From positions 60,672-124,671 of the forward strand of contig JBKECF010000086.1 of the NCBI GenBank assembly GCA_047974375.1: a stretch of 64,000 bases of DNA, read 5' to 3'. Below are positions 43,696 through 52,345 of this stretch, piece by piece. Each line of letters begins with the position of its first letter. Within the stretch, counting starts at the first letter, position 1. The DNA is from JBKECF01 sp047974375. Its GTDB lineage: Bacteria; Bacillota; Clostridia; Lachnospirales; CAMZNU01. The notes beneath the pieces were generated by a model, which had not been told where the DNA came from, searched no databases, and saw only the letters and a list, made by a program, of their open reading frames with translations. Both the position numbers and the translations under genes were made by a program.

Positions 43696-44696
43696 GGATT
43701 TATATGTAAAGGCACAGCTATTTTTATTAGAATAGCTGTGCCTTCATTTTTAGAACTTTTTATTTCTATTGAAAATTTATCACCGAAATGTAATTTAAAA
43801 CGCTCAATCGTATTGTTAATTCCAGTACCTTCACTTTTGCAAGATAGAATTTTTTCAACTACATGTTCATCTATACCCTTTCCATTATCCTTTATTTCAA
43901 TGACTATACCATTTTTATTAAAAATATTCACAGAAATTTTTCCGCCGCTGTCTAAAGTTTCAAAACCATGGATAAAAATATTTTCTATAAAAGGTTGCAA
44001 AGACAGTTTAGGGATAATAAATCCTTTTACATTGTCTAGTGCTTGAATTTTATATTCAAATTTGTCCTTGAACCTAATTTGCATTAGTTCGAAATATTTA
44101 TTTAACCAAGTTAGTTCTTCTTCAATAGTTACTAGGCTATTTTTATCATTGTATAAATATTGGAGAATATATGAAAGAAGAACTATATACTCACTTATTT
44201 CATCTTCGTCATGTTCTATAGCTAGACAATTAATTATATTCAGAGAGTTAAACAGAAAATGGGGATTCATTTGGTTCATTAAAGATTTGTATATAGCCTT
44301 TGTTTCTCTCGTTTTCATATTTGTTGTTCTATTTACCAATGTTGTTATTTCTTGATCCAATGAATTAAATTTATTAATAAGTTTATTTACTTCTTCTATT
44401 TTTGTATACTTCACTTCATTGAATGAAGTTTTGTTATTATTTAAAGATATTACTAAATCGGTTATAGGTTTAGTTACCTCATTAGAAATAATACAGCTAA
44501 TTATAATAACAAATAAAATAGACAATATAAGTATAAGTATTGTCGTTTGCACGGCATCTCGTTGTATATCTTTAACTATTTCATTATAGGGATGAAGTTT
44601 GTATGAAAAACCGTTGCCATGTTCACCTTTGGTGAGGGGGAAATACTTCCTATGTACAGGGTATAAGAATGAGTGGAAAAGCTCCGCATTTATGCC
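43692..44696 (-). pseudogene. 5'-truncated YesM-type sensor kinase
   Basis: The frame contains one membrane helix (ILILILSILFVIIISCIIS), HAMP-like linker, intact H-box (MNPHFLFNSLNII), N-box (QPFIENIFIHGF) and G-box (DNGKGIDEH). It lacks the N-terminal helix and most of the extracellular sensor, about 250 residues short of its relatives here. The best in-frame start is a GTG at 44552, but the frame stays open and kinase-like to about 44620 (NGFSYKLHPYNEIVKDI), showing that the true beginning is lost rather than restarted. The frame stops at 44697. It is head to head with another 5'-truncated gene, and no response regulator gene is nearby. Confidence 0.75.
43709..43744 (+). terminator. Hairpin after the deaminase gene, inside the kinase fragment
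   Basis: AAGGCACAGCTATT (43709-43722) is exactly inverted at 43731-43744, followed by CATTTTTAG. It can terminate the deaminase transcript while encoding the last residues of the antisense kinase frame. Confidence 0.6.
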
Positions 44697-46219
44697 TTAT
44701 ATTAAATAAAGGTAGTTTATACGGCTATAGCATAAAAAGAGATTTAACTAAACAAAGTAATGATAGGGGCTCTTTTATTTTACACCCGGAAAAAAGGCAT
44801 TTAAAGCCAGGTGAAAAGTTTATAATTTCTTGGGATCTAATTTGGTTTGAATCTAGTAATGAATTTACAGAAATTTTAACTAGTTATAGTAATTCTATTT
44901 CAGTAAAAATGTCATCAATCATTAGTTTTAAAGGGGAAATAAATAAAATTACCGTTGAACAAAAAGATGACTTTCTTGAGAAAAATATTAGAATTTATAA
45001 AAATAAAAAAGAGGTTACGTATTCAATAAACAAAAATAAACTTTATATTTATGATACATCCGTTGAAATAGGTGAACAAATATGGGAGTTTTTATATAAT
45101 AATAAAGGCCGACAGTTTAGAAGTTTTGCTAAATCTCTAGTTATTTCCTCCGTAGAGGAGCTTTCGGCTAAAAGATGCAATTTTATTGTAAATAATCAAC
45201 AATATATAGATGAAAAAAACTATTTACATGGAGCCTATTTGCCTTATGACAATGAAGAGAATTCTATTTACTATTCTAATGAAAAACCCGACCACAATGC
45301 AGCAAGAGAACGTCTTGGCATGGGTGTATTAATAGCTAAATATTTGCAAAAATATAAAAATAAATATATGTCTGAGTCTTTAGAGAGATACACAAAATTT
45401 ATTTACCGTGAAGTTTATACAAAAGAAACTGGAGAAGTTTTTAATGATGCAAATCGTAATAGTGACCAACATAGGCTATATAATTATCCGTGGATTGCTA
45501 TATTTTTTATGGAGCGATTTCATCTATATGGATTAAAAGAGGATTTAAAGCAAGTCTATCAAGTTATAAAAAAATACTATGTAGAGGGCGGTTATAAATT
45601 TTACGCCATAGATATTCCCATGGAAGAATCCTATAATCTTTCAACAAAAAATGACATGAATGACATGGCAAATGAATTGAAAGATTATTATATAATCCAT
45701 GCGAATAAAATATTAGATAATGGACTATTGTACCCTGTCCATGAAGTGAAATACGAGCAAAGCATTGTTGCCCCTGCTGTATCCATGCTTTTTCAAGTAT
45801 ATTTAATTACAAAAAATGAAAAATACTTAGAAGAGGGTAAAAAACAATTAGAGGTATTGGAACTATTTAACGGTGAGCAGCCAGACTACCATATGTACGA
45901 AGTAGCGATACGCCACTGGGATGGTTATTGGTTTGGTAAAAGAAGATTGTACGGAGATACTTTTCCGCATTACTGGAGTTCTTTAACAGGTAACGCCTAC
46001 TACCTTTACTATAGAATAACAAAAGATGAAGAATATAAAATTAAAGCAGAAAATAGTTTACGAGGGAGCTTAAGTATGTTTTTTGAAGATGGCAGGGCGA
46101 CTTGTGCCTATATTTACCCTGAAACCGTAAATGGAATTAAAGGAAATTTTGCTGATCCTTGTGCTAATGATCAAGATTGGGGATTATATTATTTCTGCAA
46201 ATATTATTTCTATAAGTAA
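44669..46219 (+). pseudogene. 5'-truncated six-hairpin glycosidase-like gene
   Basis: A 516-residue frame from ATG 44669 (open from 44636). There is no ribosome-binding site before the ATG, and the product begins in the middle of an N-terminal beta domain (GKAPHLCLILNKGSLYGYSI, then LHPEKRHLKPGEKF). The C-terminal half carries six-hairpin glycosidase features: NPDH-like PDHNAARERLGMG, NRNSDQHRLYNYPW, IRHWDGYWFGKRRLYGDTF, HYWSSLTGNAYYLYY, CANDQDWGLYYFCKYY. I cannot give a GH family. The 5' end abuts the truncated kinase transcribed the other way, so one deletion may have removed both starts. A strong stem-loop follows at 46235. Confidence 0.6.
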
Positions 46220-46234
46220 AAGTGACATATATAG

Positions 46235-46273
46235 AGGGACATAATTTTCGGTTTTTTCGAAAATTATGTCCCT
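46235..46273. terminator. 16-base perfect stem after the glycosidase fragment
   Basis: AGGGACATAATTTTCG (46235-46250) is exactly inverted at 46258-46273. The following bases are TCTCTAC, so the T run is weak; it may be a terminator or a small palindromic repeat. The rest of the gap to 46501 shows nothing else I can support. Confidence 0.5.
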
Positions 46274-46500
46274 TCTCTACTATATAGTAATTCACCATTC
46301 ATTCAAACATTAGACTTAAGTATGATTTTTTTGCTATAATTCCTTGTGGGATAATGTAGAGATGGTTTTGTTAATCTATTTAAATCTTTGCCTATGCATT
46401 GCAAACAAAACAATTATAGTGTGTTTTTACCTAAGGGTAAAATACACATTTACAACCATCTTGTAGAGCAAAGGTGTTTTTATGGTGAGAGGATAAAAAT

Positions 46501-47598
46501 ATGAAAAAAAATCTTTTTAAAATTTTAGTAACAAGTAGTTTAAGTCTATTTTTGTTAGGGAGTTGTGGAAGTTCTAAGGCAGATGAAACATCAGAAAATG
46601 TTCCATCAGAAACGCCCACAGAAACTTCCTTGGAAGTTACATCAGAAGATTCTGAAGCTGAAAAAGTTTCTGCAGATACGGTAGAAACTCAAACAGTCTA
46701 CGTATCTCCTCGATGGGTACAAAGTGTAATTAATGGCGAAGTGGAAGAGTCCAAGGATTACGTAATTTTAGAATGTTCTTGGGGTGAGGAAAGTGACAGT
46801 CCTAATTATAAAAGCGGACATATTCAAGGTTCATACCATATGAATACAGATTACATTGAAGAGGAAAAACTTTGGAATGTTCGTACTCCTGAAGAGGTAG
46901 AAAAAGTTTTAGTAGACTATGGAATAACAAAGGATACTACATTAATTACTTACGGAAGTAACGCCAGCGACTCTGCAGATGATCGTGTGGCATTCGTGGC
47001 TTTATGGGCTGGAGTAGAAAATGTAAAGTCTATTAATGGTGGTCTAGAGGCGTGGACTAATGCAGGGTTTGAGTTAGAAATGGATGGCAATATTCCGGTT
47101 GCTACAGAAAGTTTTGGAGTAGATGTGCCTGCACACCCGGAATATATTATGACCATGGAGGAGAGTAAAAATAGATTAGAAAATGATAATAATTTTAAAT
47201 TAGTCAGTATAAGAAGCGAAAAAGAATTTTTAGGAGAAGCGAGCGGATATAGTTATATAGACAAAGCAGGGGAACCTAAAGGTGCTATATGGGGGCGTGA
47301 TACTGATGATGGTTCATATACAGATGGCAACGGAAAAATGGCGTCTATAGATGTATTAGAAAATTATTTGAGGGAGTCCGATGCAACGTTTGACAATGAT
47401 TTGGCGTTTTATTGTGGAACAGGTTGGAGGGCATCTATTCCATTTTTAATGTGTTATGAAAAGGGAATGAAAAATATTAGTCTATATGATGGTGGTTGGT
47501 ACCAATGGCTAATAGATGCTACAAATCCTGTGCAATTAGGCGACCCATCTAGTGATGAAGTGATTTATACAACTGTAGGTGAACTGGAAGTTCAATAG
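46501..47598 (+). CDS. Rhodanese-domain lipoprotein (thiosulfate sulfurtransferase-like)
   Basis: A 365-residue exported lipoprotein with lipobox LLGSC (Cys22) and a Ser/Glu/Thr-rich linker to about residue 65. Two rhodanese domains follow. The first (about 70-205) has YGSNASDSADDR where the active loop should be, with no cysteine, so it is a structural domain. The second (about 215-345) has the active loop YCGTGWRAS with the catalytic Cys and Arg. This is the two-domain layout of thiosulfate or mercaptopyruvate sulfurtransferases, anchored outside the membrane. GTGAGAGG precedes the ATG. It heads a cassette of redox and membrane proteins, suggesting a role in extracytoplasmic sulfur or persulfide handling; that role is inference. 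Confidence 0.88.
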   Translation: MKKNLFKILVTSSLSLFLLGSCGSSKADETSENVPSETPTETSLEVTSEDSEAEKVSADTVETQTVYVSPRWVQSVINGEVEESKDYVILECSWGEESDSPNYKSGHIQGSYHMNTDYIEEEKLWNVRTPEEVEKVLVDYGITKDTTLITYGSNASDSADDRVAFVALWAGVENVKSINGGLEAWTNAGFELEMDGNIPVATESFGVDVPAHPEYIMTMEESKNRLENDNNFKLVSIRSEKEFLGEASGYSYIDKAGEPKGAIWGRDTDDGSYTDGNGKMASIDVLENYLRESDATFDNDLAFYCGTGWRASIPFLMCYEKGMKNISLYDGGWYQWLIDATNPVQLGDPSSDEVIYTTVGELEVQ

Positions 47599-47653
47599 TT
47601 ATAAGGACCGTGGGGTGAAATCTAATGGCCCATTTTAATAACAAGGGAGATTT

Positions 47654-48043
47654 ATGAAAAAAATAATATATGTATTATTATCATTGTTACAAGTGCTATC
47701 TGTAGTAGGTGCATTTTTAATTCACTATTTTACTTTAACAAAAATGGGAATGGCAAGGTATGTAGTATATTTAAATAATAAGATAATGAATTATCCTGTA
47801 GAGGATATAATAAATCTATCAATAGGTTTAATATTAATTTTAACCTTGTATTTTATGATTAAAGTGAAAAATAGACCGAAATTAGACTTAAGCCTTATTT
47901 CTTTTTTCAATATGATTTTTCTAGGCCATGCTTTCCTAGGTACCGTAGAAGATATGAGATCTTATTACTTAGTTATGGTCTTATTATTTATTACAGCGAT
48001 TATTCAAATGGCAAAAATATATTGGGTAGGTGAAAAATTATAA
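47654..48043 (+). CDS. Small four-helix membrane protein of unknown function
   Basis: A 129-residue protein with four predicted membrane segments (about 5-26, 52-70, 78-97 and 103-121). There is a short basic loop KVKNRPK between helices 2 and 3. I do not recognise a family. CAAGGGAG precedes the ATG. It lies 55 bases after the rhodanese gene and directly before two cysteine-rich redox proteins, so it might anchor them or carry electrons across the membrane. It has no cysteine. Confidence 0.75.
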   Translation: MKKIIYVLLSLLQVLSVVGAFLIHYFTLTKMGMARYVVYLNNKIMNYPVEDIINLSIGLILILTLYFMIKVKNRPKLDLSLISFFNMIFLGHAFLGTVEDMRSYYLVMVLLFITAIIQMAKIYWVGEKL

Positions 48044-48072
48044 AGTATTCTAATGAAACAAAAAAATCGGCT

Positions 48073-48411
48073 ATGGAAATAGCAAGCAAATGCATAAATT
48101 GCAATAAGTGCATAAATGATTGTTCTTTTTTGCAAGAGTATTTTAAGTCTATACTGGAGTTTTTTTATGATTTTTTAGAGGAGGAAGAAATTGATTCCCT
48201 GATACCTTATTCCTGTACACTATGTGACCATTGCAAGGAAATATGTCCTGAAAAAATAGAATTGTCTCACTTCTTTTTTTCCATTAGGAAAGATTTTGCT
48301 TATAATAATAATGGAAAATCCCCTGTAAAAAGTCGAGGTGGTGTAAACATGCATCAGGAATTAGGATTCTCTAAATTTTTTTGCACAAAGAAAGGAGGAA
48401 AAGATGAGTAA
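48073..48411 (+). CDS. Two-cluster 4Fe-4S ferredoxin-domain protein (HdrC-like)
   Basis: A 112-residue protein with two cysteine sets, CINCNKCINDC and CTLCDHCKEIC, spaced about 40 residues, as in HdrC/GlpC-type iron-sulfur subunits. It lacks membrane helices. There is no Shine-Dalgarno before ATG 48073; a site AGGTGAA at the end of the preceding gene could serve a non-standard ATT start near 48037, which would add about 12 residues (KYSNETKKSA). The last codons overlap the start of the CCG protein gene, implying a complex between the two. It likely relays electrons. Confidence 0.82.
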   Translation: MEIASKCINCNKCINDCSFLQEYFKSILEFFYDFLEEEEIDSLIPYSCTLCDHCKEICPEKIELSHFFFSIRKDFAYNNNGKSPVKSRGGVNMHQELGFSKFFCTKKGGKDE

Positions 48412-49156
48412 ATGTTTTATGTCTGGTTGCTCTCTGGCATCCTATTCGCCTAGGTTAGTAGAAAAAACTATATTATATTTAAAAAATATTTATCCGGATT
48501 TATCTACGGTTCAAAAATGTTGTGGTAGCCCTACTTTGCTAATGGGGGAAACTAAGAATTTCGAAATGCGTTTTTCTGATCTTCTTTGGGATATAAATTC
48601 CTGTAAAACAGATGAGTTAATTGTAGCTTGTCAAAATTGTTATAAATTGTTAAAGGAATCTAAAGATTTTAAAGTAACTTCCTTATGGGAAATTTTAGCT
48701 AAATCGGAGTTTCTAGAAGACTTTAAAAACAAAGGGAAAAATAGTGATGTTACCTTTACTATTCATCATTCTTGCTATAGTAAAAAAGAAGCGAGTATTC
48801 AAGAAAATATAAAAATTATATTAAATAAATTAGGGTATTCGTACGTTGAGCCTGAGTATATATCTTGCTGTGGTCAAGGTGGCATGGCAGGGGCAACAAA
48901 TCCAATGATAGCTAAAAAAATAACCGAAAAGCGTATAAATAGTTTTGAAACTCAACATGTTGTAACCTATTGTGCATCTTGTAAAGGCTCTATGAGTAGC
49001 AGCGGAGCTAAAGCGTGGCATATATTGGATTTATTTTTTGGAGAACTAATTAATTCTAGATCAGAACCACCGAAAGATGTTTCATTAGCTAAGTCTTGGC
49101 TAAATAGATATACTTCGAAAAGTAAAATAGAGGTGATTTATGACAAAAAATCTTAA
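48404..49156 (+). CDS. CCG-domain (HdrB/GlpC-like) iron-sulfur protein
   Basis: A 250-residue protein with two cysteine-rich domains: FMSGCSLASYSP with QKCCGSPTLLMG, then IHHSCYS with SCCGQGGMAGATNP and CASCKGSM. This is the pattern of heterodisulfide-reductase B-type subunits that bind unusual 4Fe-4S clusters and act on disulfides or similar acceptors. AAAGGAGG precedes the ATG, which overlaps the ferredoxin gene. With that protein it forms a two-part HdrBC-like module. Acting on a persulfide or polysulfide made by the rhodanese is an attractive but unproved idea. Confidence 0.85.
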   Translation: MSKCFMSGCSLASYSPRLVEKTILYLKNIYPDLSTVQKCCGSPTLLMGETKNFEMRFSDLLWDINSCKTDELIVACQNCYKLLKESKDFKVTSLWEILAKSEFLEDFKNKGKNSDVTFTIHHSCYSKKEASIQENIKIILNKLGYSYVEPEYISCCGQGGMAGATNPMIAKKITEKRINSFETQHVVTYCASCKGSMSSSGAKAWHILDLFFGELINSRSEPPKDVSLAKSWLNRYTSKSKIEVIYDKKS

Positions 49157-49814
49157 GAAAACTATTTTTATAATTGTTATAATATTGGGTTTTCTAATAA
49201 CAAAAACAACTGGTTTTGTAAATTTTATAGGTAATATAAATACTATGCAAGAGTATTTTCAGGGTTTGGGAATAACAGCCTATATTACTTATATTTTAAT
49301 ATATATAATTGTAGCAATTTTTATGTTTCCTGCTTCCTTGGTTACAATAGGTGCAGGAATTATATTTGGACCGATTCTAGGTGGATTACTGTCTTTAGTT
49401 GGAGCTACAATTGGAGCTGTTTGCTCATTTTTAATAGCTAAATACATGGCTAGAGATTATATAGTCAAAAAATTTAAAGGCAATATTTTATTTGATAAAA
49501 TAGAAAAGGGTGTAAAGGAGAATGGAAAGAATTTTCTAATATTAACTAGGTTAGTGCCGGTTTTTCCTTACAATATACAAAATTATGCCTATGGTTTAAC
49601 AAGTATGAAAGTATTTGAATTTTTTATTGTATCATTTATATGTATGGCTCCTGGAGCATTTATATATGCCTTTATGGCTGGTGAAATTGTAACTAGTGGA
49701 GTATCTCTAAAATTACTTTTAGAATTTGCAATAGCTGGGGTCATTTTATTTATTATCTCTTTAATTCCCAAGTATTACGCAAAGAAAAGAGGAATAGAAT
49801 TAGATACTAATTGA
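49140..49814 (+). CDS. TVP38/TMEM64 (DedA-superfamily) membrane protein
   Basis: A 224-residue polytopic protein of the VTT domain family. The hydrophobic N-terminus is followed by the conserved FPASLVTIGAGIIFGPILGG (about 60-80), an ICM-type segment IGAVCSFLIAKYMARDYI, and the reentrant RLVPVFPYNIQNYAYGLTSM. Relatives act as lipid scramblases or envelope-stability factors. Its start overlaps the end of the CCG gene by 17 bases, with GAGGTG upstream. A CDP-alcohol phosphotransferase follows immediately, linking it to membrane lipids. Confidence 0.9.
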   Translation: MTKNLKKTIFIIVIILGFLITKTTGFVNFIGNINTMQEYFQGLGITAYITYILIYIIVAIFMFPASLVTIGAGIIFGPILGGLLSLVGATIGAVCSFLIAKYMARDYIVKKFKGNILFDKIEKGVKENGKNFLILTRLVPVFPYNIQNYAYGLTSMKVFEFFIVSFICMAPGAFIYAFMAGEIVTSGVSLKLLLEFAIAGVILFIISLIPKYYAKKRGIELDTN

Positions 49815-49822
49815 GAGGAATT

Positions 49823-50401
49823 ATGTTAGATACGAAAGCAAGAAAATATATACAACCGATTTTTAATAAAACTGCAGATAAATTTATTAAACATAATATA
49901 ACAGCTACCCAAGTTACCTTTTTAGCTTTGCTATTGGGAATTTTATCTGTCATAAGTCTTTACTTAGGTGAAAAAGTTGTAGCTATTATACTTTTATGGG
50001 TTTCTGGCTATTTAGATGCCCTAGATGGAACTATTGCAAGAAAGTCGAATTGTAAATCTAAGTTAGGGTGCTTTTTGGATATTATTTTTGACCGAGTAGT
50101 TGAAATACTTATTATTTTTGTTCTATGCATTAATAATGCGGATTTAGCTATGGATTGCGTTTTTTTATTAGGCTCTATTATTATGTCTATGTGTGTATTT
50201 TTAACATCAGGCAATTTAATTGAGAAAGATTCAAAAAAATCTTTTTACTATCAGGCAGGCTTGGCGGAACGTACAGAGGGGTTTATTATGCTTACTCTCG
50301 CCATGGCTAGTAATTCAAGTATTTTTATTAATTTATTTACTATTATCGTTTTAATTACTGCAGTACAACGGTTTGTTGAAGCTGTTAGGTACTTTAAGTG
50401 A
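49823..50401 (+). CDS. CDP-alcohol phosphatidyltransferase
   Basis: A 192-residue membrane enzyme with the complete family signature DALDGTIARKSNCKSKLG followed by CFLDIIFD, that is D-x2-D-G-x2-A-R-x8-G-x3-D-x3-D. About six membrane segments are visible. It transfers a phosphatidyl group from a CDP-alcohol to an alcohol acceptor such as glycerol-3-phosphate or inositol; the acceptor cannot be told. ATG 49823 follows GAGAGG; the in-frame TTG at 49811 is upstream of that site and is rejected. It closes the cassette begun by the rhodanese lipoprotein; a terminator follows. Confidence 0.9.
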   Translation: MLDTKARKYIQPIFNKTADKFIKHNITATQVTFLALLLGILSVISLYLGEKVVAIILLWVSGYLDALDGTIARKSNCKSKLGCFLDIIFDRVVEILIIFVLCINNADLAMDCVFLLGSIIMSMCVFLTSGNLIEKDSKKSFYYQAGLAERTEGFIMLTLAMASNSSIFINLFTIIVLITAVQRFVEAVRYFK

Positions 50402-50410
50402 TTTAAAATG

Positions 50411-50449
50411 AAAAACAGCTGATATTGGATTTTTCTATCAGCTGTTTTT
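50411..50449. terminator. Bidirectional terminator between the redox cassette and the iol operon
   Basis: AAAAACAGCTGATA (50411-50424) is exactly inverted at 50436-50449, giving T runs in both directions. Confidence 0.85.
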
Positions 50450-50460
50450 CTATGTTAGAT

Positions 50461-51219
50461 TTAAATATAAATATCTTTATTAATTTTTTTTAAAACATTC
50501 AAAATTTCCTTAGTTGGCTCTTTATCTGTTATTATCCCCTTTATGTCTTGGAAAGTTGCAAAGGTGCTTAAGGAAAATTTATTGCATTTATCAGAAGAAA
50601 ACATTACAAAACTTTCTTTGCTTTTCATTACAGCTTTTTTCTTTATTTTAGTTTCGTATGCTGATGAATTAGTAAAGCCGTAATAATGATGAACAGCCGT
50701 TGCGGCCATAAAAGCCTTATTAAAGTTATATATTTCCATGGCGTTAAGAGGAAGTTCACCAACAAATGAATTTGTATGCTTTAAAAACTCCCCGCCCGTG
50801 GAAATCAAAGAAACATTTTCCATTTTTGCACATCTATTTATTACAGGTACACTGGCAGATATTACATTTATTTTTTTATCACCAATATAATCTAGCAATT
50901 TAATTGTTGTTGTTCCCGAGTCAATAAAAATTGTATCACCTTCATTTACTAAAGATGCTGCTATTTCTCCAATTTTGTTTTTTGCTTCTACTGACTCATT
51001 TGCGCGGTTTAAAAAAGGTACAGTTTCACTGGATTCTGATGAACCAATATATTTAACTCCGCCATAAACCTTTTCAGAAACACCTAATGAACATAGACTT
51101 TCAACATCACGCCTTATAGTAATTTTAGATACATTAAATCTTTCGCTAAGCTCGTCTAAATGACATACCTCTTTTTCTTTAAGATATTTTTCGATATTTT
51201 TTAATCTCTGTTCTTTCAT
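50461..51219 (-). CDS. iolR: DeoR-family regulator, probable IolR
   Basis: A 252-residue DeoR-type repressor. The N-terminal winged helix shows HLDELSERFNVSKITIRRDVESL, and the C-terminal sugar-phosphate domain shows IFIDSGTTTIKLLDYI and SSDKCNKFSLSTFA. GGAAGT lies before the ATG. It is the last gene downstream of the inositol catabolic and transport genes, separated by 130 bases that may hold its own promoter. By analogy with Bacillus IolR it should respond to a phosphorylated inositol intermediate. The symbol rests on context. Confidence 0.85.
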   Translation of the reverse strand: MKEQRLKNIEKYLKEKEVCHLDELSERFNVSKITIRRDVESLCSLGVSEKVYGGVKYIGSSESSETVPFLNRANESVEAKNKIGEIAASLVNEGDTIFIDSGTTTIKLLDYIGDKKINVISASVPVINRCAKMENVSLISTGGEFLKHTNSFVGELPLNAMEIYNFNKAFMAATAVHHYYGFTNSSAYETKIKKKAVMKSKESFVMFSSDKCNKFSLSTFATFQDIKGIITDKEPTKEILNVLKKINKDIYI

Positions 51220-51352
51220 TGTCTACACTTCCTTTACCCTTATTATTGAATTTAAAGACATTATACAATAAAGTAAAAGTTATAAACAGCTATCTGATAA
51301 TTTTTCGTCAATATTATAGCAATCCGCATTGGCATTAACCCTTTTTAAATTA

Positions 51353-52342
51353 CTATTTTTTCTTATTATTTTTTCTCATGTCTATCACTACTGCTATAAC
51401 TATTATACAACCTTCAATTATTTGTTGCCAGTAAGCATCAACGGACATTAGCGTTAGACCGTTCCTTAATACACCAATTATTAATGCTCCAACTACACAA
51501 CCACCAATAGTACCAATACCACCTGCATGGCTTGTTCCCCCAATTGTTGTTGCTGCTATTGCTGTTAACTCATACCCTGTTGCAGCTCCTGGATGTACAC
51601 TTCCTGTTCTGCCAGCAAAAACAATGGCTGCTATTCCTGCTGCTAAGCCACAGTATCCATAAATAAAAACTAAATTTCTTTTTACACTTACGCCTGAAAC
51701 CTCTGCAGCTTTAATGTTTGCTCCGATAGCATAAACTGATTTACCAAACCTTGTGTAGTTCAATAAAATATAAGATATGACAGCTAATAAGGCAAATACT
51801 AAAACAGGTACAGGTATAATTCCTATACCTCCACCAAAAAATAATATACCTGGTTTTAATGAGCTTATAGGTTTACCAGATGTATAAACTAATGCCATAC
51901 CTCTGGCTACTGTAAGCATGCCAAGAGTTGCAATAAATGCAGGTATACCTGTAAAGGCAATAAGTCCACCATTAACTGCTCCTAGTAAAAAACCAATGAG
52001 CAAAGCTGCTATTAGAGGGATTATTATAGGTAAGTTCGGCAAATTTAAGAAAAACTTATGTGCACTAGAAACTTGAGCCAAGCTTGCCATAACTACTCCT
52101 GAAAAAGCAAGTACAGATCCAACGGAAATATCAATGCCTTTTGAAATGATAACAAAAGTAACACCTAATGCTAATATGCCATATATACTGGACTGTGTTA
52201 GAATATTAAGAATGTTAGTAGATGTTAAAAAAACACTTGGCCTAAAAATAGAAAGAGCTATTACCATTCCTATTAGCACAAATAATATTCCGTATTTGCT
52301 CATAATTTCTTTATATTTATTTTTATTTAATTCTTTATTCAT
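51353..52342 (-). CDS. Inositol/ribose-type ABC permease (RbsC family)
   Basis: A 329-residue CUT2 permease with eight to ten membrane segments. Family motifs: GILALGVTFVIISKGIDISVGSVLA, of which the core is GVTFVIISKGIDISVG, then GLIAFTGIPAFIATLGM and AATTIGGTSHAGGIGTIGG. It starts three bases after the ATPase gene. It is the membrane component for the importer whose binding protein is encoded at 54010. Embedding in the iol operon makes myo-inositol the likely substrate. Confidence 0.93.
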   Translation of the reverse strand: MNKELNKNKYKEIMSKYGILFVLIGMVIALSIFRPSVFLTSTNILNILTQSSIYGILALGVTFVIISKGIDISVGSVLAFSGVVMASLAQVSSAHKFFLNLPNLPIIIPLIAALLIGFLLGAVNGGLIAFTGIPAFIATLGMLTVARGMALVYTSGKPISSLKPGILFFGGGIGIIPVPVLVFALLAVISYILLNYTRFGKSVYAIGANIKAAEVSGVSVKRNLVFIYGYCGLAAGIAAIVFAGRTGSVHPGAATGYELTAIAATTIGGTSHAGGIGTIGGCVVGALIIGVLRNGLTLMSVDAYWQQIIEGCIIVIAVVIDMRKNNKKK

Positions 52343-52345
52343 AAC

